A stretch of DNA of 64,000 nt from Sclerotiophoma versabilis (taxonomy: Eukaryota > Ascomycota > Dothideomycetes > Pleosporales > Didymellaceae). The translations under genes were made by a program, and so were the position numbers. The first letter of the stretch is position 1; every line of letters begins with the position of its first letter. This document shows, piece after piece, positions 55,480 through 64,000 of the stretch. Location: contig JAAROD010000004.1 in assembly GCA_012274445.1 (NCBI GenBank), positions 1,302,001 through 1,366,000 of the forward strand, written 5' to 3'. Under the pieces are notes generated by a model. It did not search any database, had not been told where the DNA came from, and saw nothing but the letters and a program-made list of their open reading frames with translations.

Positions 55480-55939
55480 GATGGGCTGGTAGGTGTGGAC
55501 TTTTCGAGGGCAAAGGCAAAGTGGATTTGGGAGCTTTTGGAGTACAACATAGAAGTGCTGAAGAGCGAGAGGCTTAATGTGCTTATATGGAATGTTTCTA
55601 TATCACATGCATGTCACCCTAATACAGGTCTAGCGCCGGCAAACAGACGGAGCATGCCTCCGGTAGAGCTTTGACCAATGAGGATACGCGATGGTATGCA
55701 GAAGCCCATGCTGCCTGAGCATGCAAGCAAATAATGCAGATGAAGCGGTAACATGCCGGTGTTTGTGTACGCATTCTGGAGGTTGGAGAAATGTGAAGAG
55801 ATGCGATTGTATAGTTCCAAATTAATTCACTCGAAAACCTCCTCGCTTAGATATGTACAACGTCTACAGACAAATCAGCACTCCAACTTTTAAGTAATCT
55901 ACACCTTTTCGCGTCGCACTTCATCTTCCGACATCTTCT
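55480..55939. other. Intergenic region upstream of the repeat-exon gene
   Basis: 460 bp with the promoter of the repeat gene and the 3' UTR of the PQ-loop transporter gene. Nothing coding recognised. Confidence 0.5.
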
Positions 55940-57153
55940 TTACTCATCTTCCGACTCGCTATCCTCCTCATCCTTCCTGTACATGAAATACTGCACAAAC
56001 ACACAAGCATCTAAAATGAGGGTACCGAAACTGCCCAACAACCATGAGAAGTTGACAGCAATATATCGTGAATAAATAGCCATAGCTTCACCCTCCCTGC
56101 AGTGATGATGCTTGCACCTCGGTTTGTACACCACAATACTAAGTACGTATGTCAGGTTTCCAAGGCAAGCAAACAAGAAGAACAGCATGGAAATGCCATC
56201 TGTAGACTTGCGGCGATAGTTAAGCAGCAACTGCGGGATGCGCGACCCAAGATAGAGGGCTGCACAGATGTATCCAAAGATCTGGCCCCAGAGATTGAAA
56301 TCGGGCTTCGAGTCCGGTAAGTCAGCGGGCGTGTCGTCGGAAGGCGTGGTTTGGGTTGCGCTGAGCCACCAGCCAAAGACACCGGCGGCCATGACAAGAA
56401 CGATGGTGCCAAGGTTGAAAAGAACGGTCTGCACAGTAGACTGACGTTGTGAGCGGGTCTCAACACGGACTTCTCCATTGGCATCACCGTGGAGCGGTGT
56501 AGCGGGCGAGAGGTGTGTGCCGTCGATCGAGAGGAAACGCTCACGGAAGGAGGATTGTGAGTGATTAGAGTGGCGCCTGTCTGCGTCCGAGATTCGAGGC
56601 GGCATGCCGTTGCCGTTAGGATGACCATTGGCTACGACGCTGGCATATGTGGCTCCGTTTGTTTGGCGTCGCTCAGAGAGAAGGGGCTCGTCTTCGCTCA
56701 CGGGCGAACCAGTCTCGGTTGATTCGTCCCCGGGCTTGCAAACGACGTCGCGTAATGTGAAGCCTTTGTACCAGAAGCATTGGAGTAGGAGGACAATGTC
56801 TGCGAGTGTATAGTACACCGCCAGGATGGTCATTGTGGGGAGCACGCCCTGAAGGACGGCGCCGAAGATGTTGAAGAAGTCACCGAGAAGCCATATTATG
56901 ATGAAGACGACTGAAAGGCCTTCTGCTGAGCTTCTTCTCCAGTTTTCGATAATCTGTGGTGAAAATACAACTGTCGTTTGGTAAGCTTGTGACCTTTCGA
57001 GAATCTTATGCAGCAGCAATGCTGCAAGTCCAAACCCGTAGCATTGATGCAGGCAGGAAACAGCTTACCTATCCAACACGCAATACTGATAGAACCAAAG
57101 ATTTGACTGATCGCATCGATATCCAGCCGCAGGCCTTGGGTTGGAGGGAACAT
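55940..57153 (-). CDS. PQ-loop vacuolar basic amino-acid transporter (YPQ1/RTC2-like)
   Basis: Exons 57153-57069 and 56970-55940; 371 residues with seven predicted membrane helices. The two PQ motifs are FSPQIIENWRRSS (P33-Q34, created by the splice) and SRIPQLLLNYRRKST. Known fungal members (Ypq1-3) sit in the vacuole membrane and export or exchange lysine and arginine; mammalian PQLC2 does this in lysosomes. The loop between helices three and four is long, Ser/Gly/Asn-rich, with an EDEPLLSERR acidic dileucine-type vacuolar sorting signal, as in Ypq1. The C-terminal tail is acidic (KDEEDSESEDE). The 98-bp intron lies between the first helix and the first PQ motif. Substrate is inferred from the family. 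Confidence 0.9.
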
Positions 57154-57741
57154 CTTGCCTATGACGTATGCGCACGCTCAAATTTCAATGAATCCTTCTC
57201 TTGCGTCTCGGTAGTGTTCTGTCGTGTGGCAACGCAGTTTCCTGAAAGGTAACAGAAATCGTACACACCGCGACAGGACTGCTGCAACGAATTGCGGAGT
57301 TGGCCAGGTAGTGCGAAGCTGGGTGCGTCCTCACGATGAAAATGGGGTGTGCTCAAAGAGACGGCTGTACGAATATTCCTTCTCTTCCATCTACTTCTTA
57401 GCAAATCTTGTAAATTCGGACCAGAAACTGAAATAAGTCCGCCTAGATGATTCTTGAGATGGCCGATGAAAACAATCGATATGGAGGTTGCTCCGCGATG
57501 ACTGCACAAGATGAAAAGTCGGGAGTTATTGGTAATGCCAAGCGTTAGATCAAATCTGGGGTAGCTGCGAGGCACCGGAAATGAGCCGCACGTATCACGT
57601 GCGATCATTCCAGTGAACGGCCAAAACAGTTCGATTGCAGTAGGTACCATATCTATATGCGCCCAGTAGGTGGGTTTCGGGCTGTGTTTGATTTGACGCC
57701 CATCCTATATCCAATTCGAGAAGTCTTGTGACCGCTCAGTA
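57154..57741. other. Intergenic region upstream of the PQ-loop gene
   Basis: 588 bp with the PQ-loop gene promoter and the 3' UTR of the SWA2-like gene. A 163-codon open frame on the minus strand has no protein-like pattern and was not called. Confidence 0.5.
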
Positions 57742-60633
57742 TTACAGGTTGTTGTCGGCCTTGAACTTATCCCAAGCCTCGTTCAAGGTCGCGAAAACTG
57801 ATGCGCTGATCATTTTCTGCTCTGTGGTGGCCGATTGTGGAATCTGTAGAAGCAAGTTAGTGTCTGGAGGTGGATAGATCGCATTCTAACATACCTTGTC
57901 GGGATGCACCTTGGCGATCGCCTTCATGTAGTTGATCTTGACCTTGTTGGGCATCACAAGATCGCCCATTCCAACCTTCTTCCACCCAGCCTCCGGCCAG
58001 AGCACACTGTCCAACGAACCCAGCAGCGCACGCAAGTTATCCGTTTTCCCGCCTTTCCAAGCTATGAGCTTCGCATCAACTTGGTCAGTAAGAGCGAACT
58101 TCTCATCGTCAGCCTTCTCAGCAGCAGCGTTCGCAAGTTTCAGTCTTTTGACAGCCTCCGAGTCAGGGGCGCCTCCACCGAGATCTGACATTGCGGAGGG
58201 CTTTAGCGCTGGCTTCCGGACAGGTGGACGTTTGGCAGGTGCTGGCGTGGACGCACTGTTGCCGCCGGCGACAGCCTTTTCGCACCTATTGCGCCCTGAA
58301 ATGCTTATCGCACCGCCGACACCGTCCTGTACAGCCACTTTCCAAACCTTATGCGCGTCTGCCCACTTCTCCATGTGCTCAAGTGCCTCCGCTTTGCGCA
58401 TGAGCGCCTTGCCATAGAACTCTCTCATGTCCTTGTCACCCTCAGCACCGCCTGACGCAATCTTCTCGCCTTCACCCTTCGAGACACCGATGATAGCTAG
58501 AGCAGCATCGGCGTCGGCAATTGCGGCCTTCGGATCGCCAACCTTGATGTTGGTCACAGCCCGATTGCACAGAACGATGATTGTGACTGGATGAGTATCA
58601 GGAAGAGGACCTAATGCAGACGTGTATGCAGTATGAGCAGCGGAGTAGTCGCCACGCTTGAAAGCTTCTGAACCCTTCTGGCGGTCCCTGGCGGACGTGC
58701 TCAGCGCAGATGTAGAAACGGGAGGTATTCTTCGAGGCGGTGCTTTCGGTCTAGGTGGAGACGGTGTACGAGCTGGAGTTCGTGTCTTTGGCGTTGAGGT
58801 GGCTTGAAGAAATGGATTGTTCGACTGAGCCTGTGCTTGTTGACGCGGCTTGGGCACTGAGGATATTGGTTCTGGTGAAAAGAGATCAATTTCCGGCTGT
58901 GGCTGTGGTGTCGCTTTCTTGCGGCGTGCTGGGCTGACATATGCTTGAGCGCTTTGCTCTTCCAGATCTTGCCTAGTTAACCTTGTTGCAGGCTTCTTGT
59001 CGAGCCCTGGTGTGGACCGACGTTGAGCAGGAGACTGCGAGGACATCCTGTCCGGGACACTGTTGCGAGATACCTCACGTTCTCTCCTCTGTCGCACAGG
59101 CAGCTCATCGGGTCGCTGATGTTGTTCGTTTTGCCGGGGCGGCTTGGTGGGGCGTCCTCCAGCTTCCAGCATCATGGCTTCATCCGTAGCTGCTGCGTCG
59201 ATTCGTTGCTGTCTGCTCGGTCTTGGTGCTGCTTCTGCCGCCTGTGCATCACGCATCCATTTCGGGACGCTAGGATCACCACCATCTTGCTGAAAGTCAG
59301 CTACAGCTTTCTGCACTTGTTTACGGCCTTGCTTCCAGAGCGAATTGGCAGATTTGAAGAGAGTGCTGCTGATCTCTGAGGCGACCTGAGTGACATCCTT
59401 CTCTTGCTTCTGTCCGTCTCGTCGACGCTGGCCAGAACGACTGCGAGCATCTTCATCCCGCATCCAAGCTGGCACAGACTCGCTACCCCGCCCTTCCCTT
59501 GCGCTGGGCCTACTGTTGTCTTGTCTAGAGCGTTCCTCGGACTCGTCGGGTCTTCGCCGCGATCTCTCCTGGCTGGGCTCTTGTGATCTTTGCTTAGCAT
59601 TGGCATGCGCCTGGTTCAGTATCCACCCTACAGCTGCTTGGACATCGAGACCGGACTCTGTAGTTGCCAGTGCAATAGCAGATTGGTCCGCTGAGAAGCC
59701 CATGTCCACAAGCTCAGCAACAGCGCTGTCGTGCGCGTTCATGGGACTCGAAGATCTCTCTTGGGGTGTCTCCTCAACTGTTGGCTTTGGCTCCTCCCTC
59801 TTGAATTCTTCCACAGGCTTTCCCAGTACCCCAAGTATATCATCGTCGTCGATGGTGGGCGGTGGTGGGGCGGGCGATGCCGACTTCTGTGCCATTTGCT
59901 TAAGGCCGAACATGTCATCGTCGTCGTCAGCGAAGGCGTTTACGTTGGACGATTGCGGCAGAGGTGTATGGCCCCTTGAAGCGGCTGCACTGAAAGCTGG
60001 AGTGCTTCGACCGCTGCCGTTGGACGGCGGAGGGAAGTGGCTCGATCTGTCGACCGGGGCCGCTGAGTTGAAGGCTGCAAGAAGGTCGTTTTCGGCGGGA
60101 GGCGTCTGTATGGGACGCTTCGAGGTAGTGTCGAGACCGGCGAAGGGTTTGTTGATAGTCTGCGACAGTGTTTGCTTGCTAAAGGGGTTGTTCGAGCCTG
60201 GTGGTGGGATTGCGCCCAAAGTCGCTGGCTCTGGTGTGCTCTTCCCACTTCCTACATTGTTCCAGAAGTGGGAGTCCGCTCCTCCGAAACTCGCGTCGTA
60301 TTGCTTCCTTCGCTCTGCTTCCTGCCTCTGCTTCTCTTCCTGAAGCTGCTTCTGCCGTTCCTGCAGTGAGAGGCCACTTCCTGCGGGCTTGGACGTCTTG
60401 CTGGAGACCAAGCTGGCGAAGCTATCGTTGGCGGGGGTCGCAGGTTTCGAGGGCGCTTTGAAGGGCTTGGGCTGCTGGACGCCTCCAGACTGCTGTGCAG
60501 ATAGCCCCGAGAGAGGTGTGGAGCGGCCAGAGAGCTGCGGCGTGGGGCTCTGGCGGAAGGGAGGGAACGCCGCGGGGGTCTTCGCGGGTTGTTTGGCAGG
60601 CTGTGACCAGTCGAGGCCATTGAGATCGTCCAT
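57742..60633 (-). CDS. SWA2: Auxilin/Swa2-like clathrin-uncoating J protein
   Basis: Exons 60633-57895 and 57843-57742 give 946 residues. Auxilins recruit Hsp70 to strip clathrin from vesicles. Order: an N-terminal Pro/Ser/Gln-rich clathrin-binding region with DLL/DDD-type short motifs (NDLLAAF, DDDDILGVL), a UBA at about 301-343 (AVAELVDMGFSADQSAIALA), a long disordered segment, TPR repeats (KGSEAFKRGDYSAAHTAYTS), and a C-terminal J domain whose HPDK is split exactly at the intron: MKAIAKVHPDK then IPQSATTEQKMI. The intron (GTATGT ... ACACTAACTTGCTTCTACAG) has a textbook branch site. Domain order UBA-TPR-J is that of yeast Swa2, which supports the symbol. Without the second exon the J domain would lack its last helix. 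Confidence 0.91.
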
Positions 60634-61283
60634 TGTGGTGTCTATATGTCGTCGTACGCAAAGAAACAGCTAAAGATCATAACATCGTTACAGGCGGTGG
60701 GGAGGTTGTCGAGCTGTTGTCGAGCTGTTCGCTGTGCAACGCAGTCGGTCGCGACTGACCGCTGGCACTCAGCCACTCAGCCACACCGCTCGACGGCCAC
60801 TGCTCCGCCATCCACCCACAACCTATGGACACCGTCTCTGCCTCGTGCCACCATTGCACTCACTTCGGGTCGCTGGCGCCAAAACAACAGGTAAAACAAC
60901 GGCGCTCGCTGCTGCCTGCAACATGCCCTTCGACCGATTTAGACAGGAGTGCGCAAACACACTGTTTGCTCTGGTGAACATCGATCTAGTCTCTCTCCTG
61001 TACTGCAGCTTCAACGCCCTTTAATCCTGACATTGGTTCAGGCAACACTGGAATCCCATGCCAACGAAGCTGAAGCCCAGCTGGCTAGTGTACACCATTG
61101 CCCATGTTGGCCTGTAAGAGCAGGCCGCTTATGCATGATCTCGCTGTCACCGATGCTGACTGTGCACTATAAAGGTAGCCTCATGTCCATCTTGTTGCCA
61201 TCTGGACATCACCGGCCTTCTTGGGCGCATAAAGTCCCCCTCGCTCATTTCGACCTTCGTTCTATCGTCTTTCCCGCTACTTG
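60634..61283. promoter_or_regulatory. Divergent promoter region, SWA2-like / BCS1-like genes
   Basis: 650 bp between diverging starts. Contains an 11-bp direct repeat (TTGTCGAGCTG, twice, around 60706-60727) near the SWA2-like gene and a TATA-like box (listed separately) nearer the BCS1-like gene. Confidence 0.5.
61168..61173 (+). promoter_or_regulatory. TATA-like box upstream of the BCS1-like gene
   Basis: TATAAA within GCACTATAAAGGTAG, 111 bp before the ATG at 61284, a plausible spacing for a fungal core promoter. Confidence 0.45.
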
Positions 61284-63002
61284 ATGCTAACCTTTCGCGA
61301 CATGGATTTCTCACGTCTACAGCATCTTGGACCGGACTTCCTGGCATCAAACGTCTCCGCGACCAGCCTTCCGTCAACGTTCTTGGAGAGTTTTGTCCCT
61401 GGTTATGGAATTATCTCACATGTTATTTTGCGATTGTTCGGCGTCGACATAGGCCTAGTCGCCTCAGGTTGTGTTGTCATATTTGGTCTTTCACACGCCG
61501 CTTCCTTCTGCAACTCCTATGTATATTCCTGCTTTGATCGTTACTTCACCTCTTCTATATCTATCGACGGCGACGATGAACTGTATGGGAATGTTGTGAG
61601 CTGGGTCACACAGCAAAGAATGACGAAGATTAGTAGAGATCTTAGAGCACACACCAAACCACGAAGTACCCATCACGACTCCGAAGACGACAACAATGAC
61701 AACGAGAATGAAGTATCAGGTGACGATGAGATCTTCAATTACGGAAGATGGGCTAGCAACGTTCCGCCACGCTACGAACCTAACTATGGAATAGACAGGT
61801 TTGCCCACGATGGTCGCACTTTTACCTTGTCTAGAGACAGGAAAGATAAGAAGAACTGGTGGGGGGATCAATACGATGAATTTATGACTATTCGCTGCAT
61901 TGGTCGGAGTACACAGCCCATCAAGGACCTACTGCTCCACATTAAGCAATGGACTCTGAAAAATGAAGATCAGACTACAAGCATATATCGGCCCCTACCA
62001 AAGAATGAGAACAGCGGCGATGCCGGGTGGGACAGGCAATCAAATCGGGCATGTCGCCCGATGCGCACTGTATCACTGGATCGTGGCCAGAAGAAGATCA
62101 TCGTCAGCGACATAAATGAGTACCTCCAGCCTGAGACAAGACGCTGGTACGATGCGCGAGGCATTCCGTATCGGCGAGGCTACCTCTTTCATGGGCCACC
62201 AGGTACAGGCAAGACTTCACTGTCCTTCGCCCTTGCCGGCATCTTCGGTCTCCACATTTACTGCATCTCCCTCAGCGAGGTTGGCCTCACCGAAGCCGAC
62301 CTGAACAAGCTTTTTATTCAGCTTCCGCGACGTTGTATCGTCCTGTTGGAGGACATTGATTCTGCTGGCCTGCGTCGCGATGATGAGCCGCTGCCTATCG
62401 AGCCTACACCGCCAACCGTTCCAGGCGCAGCAAAGACTTCTGCGAGCGAGTCTTCAGGGCCACGCAAGAGTCTGATTAGTCTGGCTGGGCTTCTCAACGT
62501 CATCGATGGTGTAGCTTCTCATGAAGGTCGTGTTCTTATCATGACCACAAATCACCCCAAGAACCTAGATGAAGCTCTCACTAGACCCGGCCGGGTAGAT
62601 ATACGCATTCCGTTCTCACTGGCGACATACACGCAAATCAAAGACATATTCATGCGCATGTATGGTACTGATGCGCTGAAAGCAAAGGACACAAAGCAGA
62701 CAAAGCAGACAAAACCCTCATCAAGACTCGTATCGAGAAGCGTAAGAAGCCCGGACGACGAAGATGATGAAGACGACGAAGACGACCTGCTCTTCGAGAA
62801 GCCTATCATCCAGACCCTCAATAAGGACACTCTCAAACAGATGGCTCAAGAATTCGCCGACAAATTACCAGAGGGCAAGTTCTCGCCTGCAGCTATCCAA
62901 GGCTACCTATTGACAAGGAAGCGCGAGCCCCAAAGAGCTCTGAACGAGTCATGCATATGGCGAGACGAACAGCTCAAGGTCATGGAGGAGAAGAAGAAAT
63001 GA
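61284..63002 (+). CDS. BCS1-like AAA ATPase
   Basis: Single exon, 572 residues. An N-terminal membrane helix (LRLFGVDIGLVASGCVVIFG) precedes a BCS1_N-type domain (FTSSISIDGDDELYGNVVSW to about 270) and the AAA core: Walker A at 304-311 in LFHGPPGTGKTSLSFALAG, Walker B in CIVLLEDIDSAGLRRDD, sensor in VLIMTTNHPKNLDEAL, and arginine finger region RPGRVDIRIPF. Canonical mitochondrial Bcs1 inserts the Rieske protein into complex III. This protein differs by acidic insertions (EDDNNDNENEVSGDDE and, near residue 495, PDDEDDEDDEDD) and KQTKQTK repeats, so it belongs more likely to the expanded fungal BCS1-like group of unknown role. Whether it enters mitochondria is uncertain. Confidence 0.85.
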   Translation: MLTFRDMDFSRLQHLGPDFLASNVSATSLPSTFLESFVPGYGIISHVILRLFGVDIGLVASGCVVIFGLSHAASFCNSYVYSCFDRYFTSSISIDGDDELYGNVVSWVTQQRMTKISRDLRAHTKPRSTHHDSEDDNNDNENEVSGDDEIFNYGRWASNVPPRYEPNYGIDRFAHDGRTFTLSRDRKDKKNWWGDQYDEFMTIRCIGRSTQPIKDLLLHIKQWTLKNEDQTTSIYRPLPKNENSGDAGWDRQSNRACRPMRTVSLDRGQKKIIVSDINEYLQPETRRWYDARGIPYRRGYLFHGPPGTGKTSLSFALAGIFGLHIYCISLSEVGLTEADLNKLFIQLPRRCIVLLEDIDSAGLRRDDEPLPIEPTPPTVPGAAKTSASESSGPRKSLISLAGLLNVIDGVASHEGRVLIMTTNHPKNLDEALTRPGRVDIRIPFSLATYTQIKDIFMRMYGTDALKAKDTKQTKQTKPSSRLVSRSVRSPDDEDDEDDEDDLLFEKPIIQTLNKDTLKQMAQEFADKLPEGKFSPAAIQGYLLTRKREPQRALNESCIWRDEQLKVMEEKKK

Positions 63003-64000
63003 GACTCCAGACAGCAACGCCCAAGATTGACTGCGATAGATTTTTAACGCTGGAAGATGTCATCAGGCCACCCAAGCAAGCCTAATGAGGCTATGTGGCA
63101 TCGGCTGACGCTTTTTTAGTGGATTAGAAGGGGCTCTTGGCAATGCATAGGTAACATGTGAGTGTGGCGCGCGGGCCAGGGCTAGCGAGAGTAAGCACCG
63201 AGTACGAGGGTCAGATTAACGTGTGCCGGTGAACCTCCATCTAATCTACAATTTTCCAGTATACCGTACACTGCCAAAAACTGCCAACCGTTCGACAGTA
63301 GTTTTGCCATGCCACTTCTTTACTGTATCAGACTGTGAAAAAGCATCCTGTTCTGATGATGCGCAGTAAATCTCTCCTACCTTTCTCGACTTTCTTTTGG
63401 ATCATATTCCGACTACGATCTATATTCTTGGGACATCACGTTCCTTCCCGTCCGGGATATCAAACTTTACGTCTCTCTTCTCATCTCCTTCTTCTCTCGT
63501 ATATACACATGCATCGGCCTTTACACCCTCATCCACAACATGCCTTCTCTATATCCACGACCTCAGCAATGCTGCTTACGCTCAGGTTCGAAGATGATGT
63601 CAAGTGCGAATGAGAAGCCTAAATGCAGTGGCATGCGCGAACTACAAGAGGCGCGGGTCATAGATTTTAAGCTGTATGAACGAAGGAACAGCGGTTGATT
63701 AGGGGGTAGGTGGTGAGTTTTTGGTGAGGAATGCTGCGAGAGCGAGCGCATGGGAGGTGACGTGGAGGATGAAGGTACATATTTGGCTGTGAGGAGGTTT
63801 GTGATATCCTGTACTTTTGCGCAGTTCTGCTCTTTGGTTTTTTTTTCTAGACGCCGATTCGACTTTGGCGACTAGCGATTCTTCGGTACGTATCATACTA
63901 TATGCTTTTGTGGGCGCGGATTGCGCGATTCAGAGTCATGGTTTGAACTTCAATGCAGCACATCAAGAGGAACATCCGATGTGCCAAAGATGCTCGAGAA
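63003..64000. other. 3' flank at the right window edge
   Basis: 998 bp after the BCS1-like stop. Short open frames on both strands (for example 63335-63613) look random, and I see no RNA gene or repeat. The next gene presumably starts beyond the edge. Confidence 0.5.

Overview
The window is nuclear DNA of a filamentous ascomycete. Genes carry 50-160 bp introns with fungal signals (GTANGT-like donors, CTAAC or CTGAC branch points, CAG or TAG acceptors). The gene set (KDM5, RTT109, SLX1, OXA1, MIM1, glycogen synthase, TRK transporter, ceramide glucosyltransferase, SWA2-type auxilin, YPQ1-type transporter) is that of the Pezizomycotina. Class Dothideomycetes is my inference from overall gene style and is not proven. 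I see no rRNA, tRNA, CRISPR array, transposon or virus.

Layout. 1-3.5 kb: 5' end of a UBA-domain gene running off the left edge, then MIM1 and OXA1, both mitochondrial membrane biogenesis genes, facing each other. 4-9.2 kb: a KDM5 histone demethylase in four exons. 10.3-13.3 kb: SLX1 nuclease subunit, thymidylate kinase, and a small thioredoxin-fold protein without CXXC. 13.5-19.5 kb: TRK potassium transporter and glycogen synthase. 20.6-28 kb: an RA-PH adaptor, a GT25-like glycosyltransferase and an F-box/LRR protein. 29.7-35.1 kb: an Nrp1-like RNA-binding protein and an MNN2-like mannosyltransferase. 35-39.7 kb: a gene-poor stretch with a divergent pair of unidentified membrane proteins. 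39.7-44.8 kb: ceramide glucosyltransferase, then mitochondrial ribosomal protein mL57 (MRPL15) and RTT109 sharing a 210-bp promoter. 45.2-53.7 kb: a large single-pass membrane protein, a membrane-anchored pepsin-like protein without catalytic aspartates, and a secreted GH28 pectinase with CreA-like sites. 54-63 kb: a gene built from three repeat-coding exons, a PQ-loop transporter, a SWA2/auxilin homologue and a BCS1-like AAA protein.

The genes do not form one pathway cluster. Local themes are chromatin and DNA repair (KDM5, SLX1, RTT109), mitochondrial biogenesis (MIM1, OXA1, mL57, BCS1-like), and secretory or cell-surface functions (GT25-like, MNN2-like, GlcCer synthase, GH28, pepsin-like). 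Exon boundaries were placed by eye from splice signals and frame continuity; no RNA evidence was available. The least ordinary items are the exon-coded triple repeat gene (54.1-55.5 kb), two enzyme-fold proteins whose catalytic residues are gone (pepsin-like and exonuclease-like), and the unidentified divergent membrane pair (36.6-38.8 kb).
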